A DNA stretch of 18,511 nucleotides from an archaeon (GCA_023266155.1 JAHFRS010000006.1:2754-21264), one strand, 5' to 3'; numbered from the stretch's first letter, positions 6,861 to 13,518 are shown. Notes: generated by a model not told the origin, from the sequence alone. A program made the numbers and translations.

Positions 6861-7463
6861 ATGGCACTCAAATCGGAGAAAATTGTACAAGAGCAGGGCA
6901 TATCAAAGAATAATGTTGACGTATTTAAAGCCGTTTTTGGGGATAAAAAGTATTTGCGAAAGTTTATCATTGCCACCCTAAGCTTTCTGGTGCTTTATAC
7001 TTTTCTGTACGGCTTCTGGACAATTCCGGTGATTCAATTTGGCATCAATCGCTTGTCTCCTGCGGTGATCATCGATTATTTATTTGTGGGCGTCATTGTT
7101 TTTTTATCGGCACTTTTTGTGACGTTGTTTTTGTATGAACGGGAACGACGTCTTTCTTCAGGTTTTTCTTCTCCTTCCTCACTGGGCGGTGTGGGGAGCG
7201 GGATAGCCGGTTTCTTGGCAGCAGTCTGTCCTGTTTGCCAGAGCATTGCGATCGTCGCTTTTGGCAGTACCATCTTGAATATCCCTCTCGCTTTTCTGAT
7301 TCCTTATTTAGGCGTGTTGAAAATAGTCTCTGTTGGCTTATTGGGTCTTGCTATTGTTGTCAAAGCGGACAGTATTGCCACAGGGAATTGCCTGGCCTGT
7401 GAATTTCCTGCCACGGTCAAAGAAAAAATACCTGTTGAAACACATCATCATGGACAGAAATAA
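6861..7463 (+). CDS. Multi-span membrane protein with CPVC and GNCLAC motifs
   Basis: The 200-residue protein has about four to five membrane spans. A CPVC motif (C123, C126) sits at the start of a span after a Gly-rich turn (GGVGSGIAGFLAAVCPVC). A second pair is C177/C180 in GNCLAC close to the C-terminus, which ends in a His run (THHHGQK). Intramembrane CPxC pairs are seen in thiol-transfer (CcdA-like) and metal-transport proteins. The sequence does not let me choose. It starts 11 nt after the triple-thioredoxin gene with GAGGA ahead of the ATG, and it overlaps the next gene by 14 nt. The pairing suggests it passes electrons or metal across the membrane to the thioredoxin-like protein. Confidence 0.68.
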   Translation: MALKSEKIVQEQGISKNNVDVFKAVFGDKKYLRKFIIATLSFLVLYTFLYGFWTIPVIQFGINRLSPAVIIDYLFVGVIVFLSALFVTLFLYERERRLSSGFSSPSSLGGVGSGIAGFLAAVCPVCQSIAIVAFGSTILNIPLAFLIPYLGVLKIVSVGLLGLAIVVKADSIATGNCLACEFPATVKEKIPVETHHHGQK

Positions 7464-7950
7464 AAAAATTATCTACAGTGGCTTGTTGATTTTGTTGGTG
7501 GTTTTAGTTGTCGGAATCATGTTCCAAAACCGCCAGTTGAAAACAGAACAGCAACAAGACTATCAGTTCCCTTCCCCGGAAACGGTGGTACGGCAATATT
7601 TCACGGCGTGGAATGCTCACAATTATCCGGAGATGTATGCGACGATTTCCGATGGGTTTAAGAAGATCGATATCCGCACCAAAGATTTAGCGGCCTTTCG
7701 ACAATTTGCCAGTTCACAGGGAATCGAACGCGTGATGATCAAAAATATAACAGAAATATCAAATGATGGAACTACTGCTCAGGTTAATTATGATATAGAA
7801 TTGGTGGTTGGTGAAGGAAATGAAAAGAATGAAAAAATAGATGATACTAAACCATTTCGCGGCACGTTTACTTTAAAATACCGGCAGGGTGATGTGATTC
7901 ACGGCTGGAAATTGATCCATCCCTATGGAGAGAAGATTGATATTTCATAA
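7450..7950 (+). CDS. Signal-anchored NTF2-like (DUF4878-type) lipocalin-sized protein
   Basis: The open frame extends to 7333, but the ATG at 7450 gives a sensible product of 166 residues: a short basic tail, one span (IIYSGLLILLVVLVVGIMF), and an extracytoplasmic domain. The domain has the NTF2-like/DUF4878 pattern: PETVVRQYFTAWNAHNYPEMYATIS at the start, an alternating strand TTAQVNYDIEL, and a closing strand with W (GWKLIHPYGEKIDIS). Upstream residues in the longer frame lie wholly inside the preceding gene. The 14-nt overlap indicates translational coupling. NTF2-like domains bind small ligands or scaffold proteins. No catalytic residue is apparent. Confidence 0.66.
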   Translation: MDRNKKIIYSGLLILLVVLVVGIMFQNRQLKTEQQQDYQFPSPETVVRQYFTAWNAHNYPEMYATISDGFKKIDIRTKDLAAFRQFASSQGIERVMIKNITEISNDGTTAQVNYDIELVVGEGNEKNEKIDDTKPFRGTFTLKYRQGDVIHGWKLIHPYGEKIDIS

Positions 7951-7975
7951 AAGGTAAACCTGATGGAGGCTGAAG

Positions 7976-8587
7976 ATGATGAAATTAAATTTAATCGTGA
8001 AAAAGAGGTGCATACCTCTCATGTATATGGTTATCTTTTCGGCCTTGATGCTCTTTAGTTTTGCTGCTGCTCATGAAGAAGATTCTATCACGGAGAACAG
8101 CAGTAATGATTTTACCGTAACGGAGAAATTAATCCAGTCAGGCGTGAGCTGTGATCGACTTACCGATGAACAACTGGAAAAAATGGGCGAATATTACATG
8201 GAGCAAATGCATCCGGGAGAAGCTCACGAGCAGATGCATACGATGATGGGATTTAAAGAAGGCAGCGGTGTTGAGGAGCAATTTCATATCACCATGGCCA
8301 AAACAATCTATTGTGCCCAAGACAGTAGAAGTAAGGCGATGATGGATGGAAAGATGATGGGTGATGATAGAGGAGGAGACGAGATGATGAAGATGATGGG
8401 GGGTGGAAAGATGATGAGTTCTGGAATGATAGGCAACTTTGGCATGATGAACGGGTATTTTGGGCCAGTTTCGCTCGTCTATTATCTGTTGGTGGCGTTA
8501 CTTGTTGCTCTGCTGATGCTGATCGTTCTTTGGATTGTTAAAATCTGGAGAGAATTGAGAACTGTGGGTGGCCATCACCATGACTGA
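7976..8587 (+). CDS. Secreted Met/His-rich protein with C-terminal span and HHHD tail
   Basis: The 203-residue protein has a signal peptide (about residues 1-31, FSALMLFSFAAAHEE). A helical Cys-flanked domain follows, from SCDRLTDEQLEKMGEYYMEQ through MHPGEAHEQMHTMMG to FHITMAKTIYC. After it come a Met/Gly/Asp-rich stretch (MMDGKMMGDD, MMKMMGGGKMMSSGMM-like), one membrane span, and the tail GGHHHD. I recall the Cys-flanked pattern with GEAHExMHxMMG from many hypothetical proteins of candidate-phyla bacteria and uncultured archaea, without a known function. Met- and His-rich segments are typical of copper-binding proteins, so Cu(I) binding is a reasonable inference. GGAGG precedes the ATG, and the last 8 nt overlap the next gene. 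Confidence 0.7.
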   Translation: MMKLNLIVKKRCIPLMYMVIFSALMLFSFAAAHEEDSITENSSNDFTVTEKLIQSGVSCDRLTDEQLEKMGEYYMEQMHPGEAHEQMHTMMGFKEGSGVEEQFHITMAKTIYCAQDSRSKAMMDGKMMGDDRGGDEMMKMMGGGKMMSSGMIGNFGMMNGYFGPVSLVYYLLVALLVALLMLIVLWIVKIWRELRTVGGHHHD

Positions 8588-9182
8588 TTATTCCTGTACA
8601 TCATGCCAGAAAACCTTTGATTCCGCAGAAGCGCTGGAAATGCACAACCAAGCCAAGCATGCGGAAACAGTAACGGCACCACTGCTGACATCAAGGCAGA
8701 AAAAAAAGATGAGAAACTGGGTGGTAGCTTTGATCATCATCGGCTTTCTGATATTTGGCACAACGCTGCTAGTGAAGAAAAGCGGAAGTGGAAATTCTGA
8801 CTGGACTTCTCTTCCTGATGTTGCTGTTCCTGTCGGGCCAATCCACTGGCACCCGCATTTACGAATTGTGATTGATGGCCGGGAGCAGATTATTCCCAAA
8901 GATATTGGCATTACCAGCACGGTGCATTATCCTCTTCATACCCACGAGACTGATGGCGTGCTGCACCTGGAAAATAATAATCCCACTGCCAGGACGATGA
9001 TTTTAGGATATTTCTTTGAACTGTGGGGCAAGACATTCAATAAAGATTGTATCTTTGATTATTGCACCGATAAAGGAACGTTGAAAATGCTGGTTAATGG
9101 GAAAGAGAATACTGAATATGGAAATTATTTCATGCAGGACAGAGATGAGATTTTGATTGAATATACTTCAACAGCTAGCTGA
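8580..9182 (+). CDS. C2H2 zinc-finger membrane protein with extracytoplasmic HxH domain
   Basis: The frame opens with GTG at 8568, but ATG 8580 puts the protein at MTDYSC, giving 200 residues. Residues 6-27 form a classic C2H2 finger (C6-x2-C9-x12-H22-x4-H27). One span follows (about 47-65). The outer domain (about 86-195) reads IHWHPHLRIVIDG, LHTHETDGVLHLE, GYFFELWGKTFNKDC, and then VNGKENTEYGNYFMQDRDEILIEY. The His pairs (H89, H91, H93, H120, H122, H129) and Cys157/Cys162 look like metal ligands. The same domain occurs in the next gene, so the two are partly paralogous. The start overlaps the upstream stop, and the TGATG at the end couples to the next gene. Function unknown. The finger may bind zinc or a partner in the cytoplasm rather than DNA. 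Confidence 0.75.
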   Translation: MTDYSCTSCQKTFDSAEALEMHNQAKHAETVTAPLLTSRQKKKMRNWVVALIIIGFLIFGTTLLVKKSGSGNSDWTSLPDVAVPVGPIHWHPHLRIVIDGREQIIPKDIGITSTVHYPLHTHETDGVLHLENNNPTARTMILGYFFELWGKTFNKDCIFDYCTDKGTLKMLVNGKENTEYGNYFMQDRDEILIEYTSTAS

Positions 9183-10381
9183 TGATGAAAGCACAAGAAA
9201 TGAGGAGACCAACAGGAATGACGGGGCAGGAAAGAAATCTTTCTGATAATATGGTTACCACTACGGTATCCACCGATACTTCATCCAGAACTCCCGTTAT
9301 CCCTCATGGAAAAAAAACTAGCGACACCATCATGACCGCTTTTATTGTCCTGACACTGCTCATCGCCGGCGTGGTCTTAGCATTGACCGCCAAATCCATC
9401 TTTTTTTCTTCCGACGCTGATGCACGTACTATGCCTACCGCCGCAGAAAGTTTCATGGGCTCACGGCAAAGCCAGATGTCATTCACGCCGTTTGATGTTG
9501 AACTCGCGAAGAGATTTATGGATAAAGATAATGATGGTACGTGTGACAGCTGTGGCATGCCGGTGGAGATGTGTATCGAAAGCGGGCAATTACAGTGTAA
9601 CATGGATTCGTCTTCAACTATGGGTATTTTAGGTTCTCAGCACATCCATGCTGACTGGAAGATTGATATAAATGGGAAACAACTTGATCTTTCAGATAAA
9701 GATCATATGGGGAGAATGGGTTCTGGCTTAACGGTGAGCAGTTTCATTCATGTTGATAGCGGTGCGCCTGAACCTGAAAAAACAGGTGATGTTCTCCATA
9801 TGCACGGCACGGGCATTCCGCTCTGGATCTGGTTTGAAAGTGTTGGGATGAAATTTGATAAAGATTGCCTCGAGGTAGGAAGCGGCAAGAAGTTTTGTAC
9901 TGATGGGGCAAATACCCTTAAATTCATAGTGAATGGAAAATTAAACAGCCAGTATGAACAGTATGTTTTTCATGATTTAGATAAAATTCTTATCAGCTAT
10001 GGGCCTCAAAATGAGAATGTTGATGAGCAATTTGCGTCAATAACCAATTTTGCTCTCGTTCATCAACCTAAAACGGCTACTCCCTTAACAGCAGCAGCCA
10101 TGGTTTCACGCTCTCCTGCTTCACTGCCTCCCGTTTCCTCTCCCTCTGCGTCCTCTTCCCCCATCACGATCAAGTTACCTGCCAACATTCAGTCCAGTGC
10201 CCCGATGAAGTTCAGCAGCGTCGAAGAGGAAATTCAGTACATGACACAAAATGCTCAGAATCCACAGAATATTGATGTGGAGAAAGCGATCAGAAATATG
10301 GATGCCAATTTGGATGGGGTCTGTGACACCTGCGGCATGGCGATCTTACATTGTATTGAAGGCGGGATGGAAGATATGTAA
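9182..10381 (+). CDS. Anchored protein with HxH domain and two DxDxDGxCDxCGM modules
   Basis: The 399-residue protein starts at ATG 9182; ATG 9218, behind a GAGGAG, is an alternative. One span lies at about 51-72. Two copies of an EF-hand-like calcium loop are fused to a cysteine knuckle: DKDNDGTCDSCGM (114-126, with a further C131) and DANLDGVCDTCGM (374-386, with C391). Between them is the His domain (about 154-274): HIHADWKIDING, VLHMHGTGIPLWIWFESVGMKFDKDC and LKFIVNGKLNSQYEQYVFHDLDKILISYG, homologous to the preceding gene. A Ser/Pro/Ala-rich linker (about 300-330) joins the second module. The DxDxDG spacing is that of dockerin/EF-hand loops, so calcium may structure a metal- or thiol-binding CxxC. 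It closes the tight part of the gene run. Confidence 0.72.
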   Translation: MMKAQEMRRPTGMTGQERNLSDNMVTTTVSTDTSSRTPVIPHGKKTSDTIMTAFIVLTLLIAGVVLALTAKSIFFSSDADARTMPTAAESFMGSRQSQMSFTPFDVELAKRFMDKDNDGTCDSCGMPVEMCIESGQLQCNMDSSSTMGILGSQHIHADWKIDINGKQLDLSDKDHMGRMGSGLTVSSFIHVDSGAPEPEKTGDVLHMHGTGIPLWIWFESVGMKFDKDCLEVGSGKKFCTDGANTLKFIVNGKLNSQYEQYVFHDLDKILISYGPQNENVDEQFASITNFALVHQPKTATPLTAAAMVSRSPASLPPVSSPSASSSPITIKLPANIQSSAPMKFSSVEEEIQYMTQNAQNPQNIDVEKAIRNMDANLDGVCDTCGMAILHCIEGGMEDM

Positions 10382-10413
10382 AAAAATGGGGGGAAAACTG
10401 TTGGCGGTTCATA

Positions 10414-10423
10414 TTTATATAAA
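10414..10423 (+). promoter_or_regulatory. TATA box of the second LPxMVGGC gene
   Basis: TTTATATAAA is centred 26 nt upstream of the ATG at 10444. The small protein can therefore have its own leaderless transcript besides read-through from upstream, where a GAGGAGG site would serve. Confidence 0.55.
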
Positions 10424-10443
10424 GAAAAATGAGGAGGAATACC

Positions 10444-10617
10444 ATGGAAAACAATGAACTTACGCCCAAGAAAAATTTAAAATGGAAAATTGTCGTTGGC
10501 ATCGTGGTGGCTTTGGTCATCATTATCGTATTAACAAAAGTCTTAGGCGGCGGAGTGTCAGGGGCAACAACAGCGTCTTCACTCAATAATCTCCCGGCGA
10601 TGGTGGGTGGGTGTTAG
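10444..10617 (+). CDS. Small anchored protein ending in LPAMVGGC
   Basis: The 57-residue protein starts at ATG 10444, which has GAGGAGG 6 nt ahead. It has a charged N-terminus (ENNELTPKKNLK), one span (WKIVVGIVVALVIIIVLTKVL), a short Gly/Ser/Thr linker and the tail LNNLPAMVGGC. The terminal Cys is its only cysteine. The gene at 5414 shares this plan and tail (LxNLPxMVGGC) but differs elsewhere, so the tail is what is conserved. Too short for most family searches. An extracytoplasmic thiol or modification site is inferred. Confidence 0.75.
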   Translation: MENNELTPKKNLKWKIVVGIVVALVIIIVLTKVLGGGVSGATTASSLNNLPAMVGGC

Positions 10618-10622
10618 TTTTC

Positions 10623-11013
10623 AGGAGTTATATACTTTGGAGAGATTGAGCTGCAATTTCCTGGTGAACTCCGGATGAGCTTTAAAGCCTATCTCACTAG
10701 GGAGAAAAATGATGACGTTTAGCAGCTTCGAACACATCGATGTCAACATGGATGGGGCTGCGTCCCCGTAGCTTGCCGTCAGGCACACACAGTGAAACGA
10801 CGATTCACGAAAACTGACAACGATCAGTTTTCGGAACCAAAAATCAATCGCTGTTGATTTTTGTGTTTCACTGGTGCACCAGCAAAGTCGTCGCTTTGCT
10901 GTGTGAGTCACGAACGAAGTGACTTGAGGGGCAACCCCCCGCGACGCCCTTGCTGTTAAAATAGCGGATGTTCGACCTGATGCTGCTAAACGTCCTAATG
11001 GGATAACTCTTAG
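10623..11013. ncRNA. Hairpin-rich structured element, possible ncRNA or non-coding mobile element
   Basis: This roughly 390-bp gap has no credible ORF but dense base pairing. The ends pair (about 9 bp, AGGAGTTAT near 10623-10631 with ATAACTCTT). A 13-bp perfect long-range helix joins 10714-10726 (GACGTTTAGCAGC) to 10982-10994. Inside are 10-bp hairpins CGAAAACTGA/TCAGTTTTCG (10808-10833) and CAAAAATCAA/TTGATTTTTG (10838-10863), both enclosed by AGTGAAAC/GTTTCACT (10791-10798 and 10865-10872). There is an 8-bp hairpin CAGCAAAG/CTTTGCTG (10880-10901), then AGTCAC/GTGACT (10906-10924), GGGG/CCCC at 10754-10767 and again at 10928-10938. RNase P RNA (GAGGAAAGTC) and SRP RNA (GGAAGG region) signatures are absent. 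A TATA-like GTTATATACT lies at about 10627-10636. Strand is undetermined; plus fits the neighbours. Confidence 0.6.
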
Positions 11014-11036
11014 ATAAATTATTAACGAGGAAACGG

Positions 11037-11453
11037 ATGGAAAAGCAACAGAAAGTAAAACTGGTGGAAAAAATGAGTTCTCTCGCCAGTACTGCTTCCG
11101 GCACTGCGGGTTTCCTGGGAGGCTGGCAAGTTTGTCATACCGTCTGCTTAGGACTCATCTCTTTACTTTCTGTGGTGGGTATTACTCTCGTGGGGATGCC
11201 GTTGTTCTTTCTGACGAGAGTGGCGATACCATTGTGGATTGCTGCCGTCGTATTGTGGGTGATAACTGTAGGATTTTATCTGCGAATGAAATGTATTTCC
11301 AGAAATTTAGTGCTGCTGAATGCTGGAATTATCATTGCCGGAGTTCCGTTTACAGTAGTCAAGCCCATATTGCCACTGCTGTGGATAATGGGGGGGACAA
11401 TGGTGGTGGTCAGTGTTCTGCTGATGGTGAAAGGGAAGATTGCTTCTTCCTGA
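11037..11453 (+). CDS. Four-span membrane protein with CxxxC
   Basis: The 138-residue protein has four hydrophobic spans and a CHTVC motif (C33, C37) at the start of the first, after GGWQ, plus a further Cys in the loop before the third span (RMKCISRN). Paired Cys in the first span recalls MerT/MerC-type metal uptake proteins, but the overall sequence is not one I can assign to them. A GAGG site precedes the ATG. It lies downstream of the hairpin-rich block, and the cysteine pair in a membrane span fits the theme of the preceding genes. A general hypothetical membrane protein is the safe call. Confidence 0.65.
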   Translation: MEKQQKVKLVEKMSSLASTASGTAGFLGGWQVCHTVCLGLISLLSVVGITLVGMPLFFLTRVAIPLWIAAVVLWVITVGFYLRMKCISRNLVLLNAGIIIAGVPFTVVKPILPLLWIMGGTMVVVSVLLMVKGKIASS

Positions 11454-11625
11454 AGAACAATGCTCATGATGTATCGGGTCCCGTGTTATACGCCCCGACG
11501 ACTGAAAGGAGGAGAGCACAGCGTGGCACGGAGCGTTAGAAGAGTGAATTCAAAAAATATTTTTCGTTCTTACTCATGATGATAGGCGTTCCTCAATTCT
11601 TATAAATCTGATTTTTCAAAACACT

Positions 11626-12723
11626 TTATAATAATTCATTCTCAAGAGTAATCTCACCGTGCATATCTTCAACCATCATTTGTTTTATATCTTCATATTT
11701 TATTTTTTGAGCTAATAACCATGCCATTTTTACAGTCATGGATTCAATACTCATATCATATGCGGGAATTGCCAAATCGTGTTCTCTTAAATATTGCCCT
11801 GTTTCATTTACCTGGAAATTTGAAATACCACTTGGCGCTTGAGTTGTGACAATTATTGGAATTTTTTTCTTTTTTAGATATTCAAATGCTGGGAATAAAT
11901 GACTGCTTGGGTCTCCTGCTCCAAAAGCCCTAAAAACAAATGCTTTAATGTCATTGTTTTCAACTAACGATTTAAAGATATTGACTGACATTCCGGGAAA
12001 TTCTGTTAGTGAAGCAATATTTTTTGTATCAAAATTCTTTTTAACACTTAATACTTTTGATTGAATTGCCAATGCTTTATATTTAGACAGATAACTTACA
12101 TGCTTTTTCATAGCAGATTCATTGATTCTCATGAATCTGCCAATATCTCCCAAAGCACCAGTTTGAAAAGCTTTGAAAGGATCATAATCAAAATCTGTTC
12201 CTTTCTTCACTCTTGATCCGGTGATAATTTTACTACCAAAAACAGCCATAACTCCTTTAATTTCATGATAGCCCCAAACAGCCATTCTTAAAGAGTTAAC
12301 TAAATTTGTTACTGAGTCTGTTCCCAAATATCCCAATGGTACTTGGGCCCCTGTTAAAATAACCGGTTTATTGAGATTTTCTAAAGCAAAAGTTAACGCT
12401 GCTGCTGTGTATCCCATTGTGTTTGTTCCGTGTAAAATGATGAATGCATCAAAGCCATCATATTTATTTTGTATTTCTTCTACTATTTTTGTCCAATTCT
12501 CTGGTTGCATATTGGAGCTGTCCACATTGAGCAGTTCAGAAATAGAAGTTGTAATTTCTATGTGCCAATTTTTTTTTACGATATCTACAGAATTGTCTAA
12601 TATAGCCAAAAAACTATTTGGATCAGATTTTGTATTCTGAAAAACCTTGCTCTCAGCAATATTGCCGGCTATAGTTCCTCCTGTAAAAATAACTAGTATC
12701 CTTTTCTTGGTGTAGGTAGCCAT
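11626..12723 (-). CDS. Type I L-asparaginase (AnsA-like)
   Basis: The 365-residue enzyme has the asparaginase/glutaminase fold. The first threonine motif is FTGGTIAG (T14), the second region HGTNTM (T100), and the lysine is in SRVKKGTDFDYDPFKAF (K173/K174). The family hydrolyses asparagine to aspartate and ammonia in the cytosol. The aspartate that normally follows the second Thr (HGTDTM) is Asn101 here (codon AAC), in the substrate-binding position, so activity or specificity may differ. The gene is clearly more A+T-rich by eye than its neighbours and has no functional link to them, suggesting transfer. A TATA box at 12745-12756 lies about 28 nt upstream. GatD is less likely: the extra N-terminal domain is missing and no gatE lies beside it. 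Confidence 0.88.
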   Translation of the reverse strand: MATYTKKRILVIFTGGTIAGNIAESKVFQNTKSDPNSFLAILDNSVDIVKKNWHIEITTSISELLNVDSSNMQPENWTKIVEEIQNKYDGFDAFIILHGTNTMGYTAAALTFALENLNKPVILTGAQVPLGYLGTDSVTNLVNSLRMAVWGYHEIKGVMAVFGSKIITGSRVKKGTDFDYDPFKAFQTGALGDIGRFMRINESAMKKHVSYLSKYKALAIQSKVLSVKKNFDTKNIASLTEFPGMSVNIFKSLVENNDIKAFVFRAFGAGDPSSHLFPAFEYLKKKKIPIIVTTQAPSGISNFQVNETGQYLREHDLAIPAYDMSIESMTVKMAWLLAQKIKYEDIKQMMVEDMHGEITLENELL

Positions 12724-12744
12724 AATATTTATTTAAAAGTTAGA

Positions 12745-12756
12745 CTTTATAAATAA
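12745..12756 (-). promoter_or_regulatory. TATA box of the asparaginase gene
   Basis: CTTTATAAATAA (plus strand) lies about 28 nt upstream of the ATG at 12723. Confidence 0.55.
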
Positions 12757-12927
12757 TTCGTTTTCTGCAGCGATAGCGGAAGAAAACATTATATATTCTC
12801 CTCTACAATAAAAGAAAAAATCAAATTTATCCTTTTTTTAAAGCCTGTCCTCATTATCAATCTTAGAAAAATATTTTTTTGAATTGCGTATAACCACTCA
12901 TAATCAACATCAATCAGAAATCGTCTA

Positions 12928-12984
12928 CCACCGGCCACATTCAGTCACTTCGTTCGGGAGTTGCTTATTAGCAATCACTGGTGG
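12928..12984. repeat. Folded inverted-repeat element in the asparaginase-secE gap
   Basis: The gap from 12724 to 13298 (575 nt) has no credible ORF. This part folds as an outer 7-bp stem CCACCGG/CTGGTGG (12928-12934 with 12978-12984) around an inner hairpin TTGCT-TATT-AGCAA (12961-12974). It contains GTCACTTCGTTCG, whose complement occurs in the hairpin-rich block near 10911-10921. From 12985 to 13138 I see nothing identifiable. Confidence 0.4.
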
Positions 12985-13138
12985 AAAAAGCAGATTATAG
13001 CAGAGCAAATACCGGAAACTTTGCACAACTTGTTTTCCATTTTGATAGTGATTGAAGATATAAGCCCTATGGTTCTGACTAATTTGAGGAATAAATTATC
13101 TTGAGAAACGATGGATGAGACCCAGTTTTAGGATTGAT

Positions 13139-13230
13139 GTATACTCACTCGCATCAATAATTGAGCAAGCCTGCTCGTTCGTGATAGTAAAGAACATATC
13201 TATTGCTCAGTTATTTGTGTTCTTTACTAT
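13139..13230. repeat. 92-bp dispersed repeat, copy B
   Basis: This is the inverted counterpart of 3003-3094, 86 of 92 bases identical. Read on the minus strand, it starts with a hairpin of perfect 13-bp arms (ATAGTAAAGAACA/TGTTCTTTACTAT) around a 21-nt loop. It continues with CACGAACGAGC, a small stem GAGCA-GGCT-TGCTC, and ends GAGTGAGTATAC. The copy is the better folded one. It sits about 40 nt upstream of the secE TATA box. Confidence 0.85.
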
Positions 13231-13268
13231 AACTTAATTTTCTCGTAGCTGAAAACGATAAAGAAACA

Positions 13269-13278
13269 TTTATAAATT
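13269..13278 (+). promoter_or_regulatory. TATA box of secE-spt5
   Basis: TTTATAAATT is centred 26 nt upstream of the secE ATG (13299), predicting a leaderless transcript for the pair. Confidence 0.6.
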
Positions 13279-13298
13279 GCCTCTCTGTTTTTGGGGGT

Positions 13299-13499
13299 AT
13301 GGAAGAACAGGAACAGCTGATAGAATCACCGAACCGGTTGAAAAGGTTTATAAAGGAAACCGCTCGGGTTTTGCATATCACCAAGAAACCCAGCCGGGAA
13401 GAATATTTCAGTATCGTCAAAGTAACGAGTCTCGGGGCGGCGATCATCGGTGTCATTGGTTTTACCCTGCATATCCTTAAACAGCTCTTATTTAAATAA
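13299..13499 (+). CDS. secE: Protein translocase subunit SecE/Sss1
   Basis: The 66-residue protein has the archaeal/eukaryotic Sss1 plan. An amphipathic helix has the pattern RLKRFIKETARVLHITKKPSREEYF (positively charged, then a conserved KP-x-x-EE), and a single C-terminal span follows (SIVKVTSLGAAIIGVIGFTLHIL). The protein clamps SecY in the membrane translocon. It precedes spt5 by 19 nt, the usual archaeal gene order. The tail is only four residues long after the span. ATG spacing to the TATA box fixes the start. Confidence 0.9.
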   Translation: MEEQEQLIESPNRLKRFIKETARVLHITKKPSREEYFSIVKVTSLGAAIIGVIGFTLHILKQLLFK

Positions 13500-13518
13500 A
13501 ACCTCATAAAACTTAAAC

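Noticed and set aside
10621..10911. 96-codon minus-strand frame in the hairpin-rich block
   Set aside because: It lies over several perfect stems, which fixes its sequence by structure. The product is basic and without domain pattern, and no start site is evident.
10623..11013. RNase P RNA or SRP RNA
   Set aside because: The conserved cores (GAGGAAAGTC, ACAGAAA; SRP domain GGAAGG/GGAGCA) are absent, although size and long-range pairing invited the comparison.
11576..11611. Box C/D small RNA: ATGATGA followed by CTGA
   Set aside because: The two boxes are 25 nt apart with no internal D'/C' boxes and no terminal stem, so it is likely chance.
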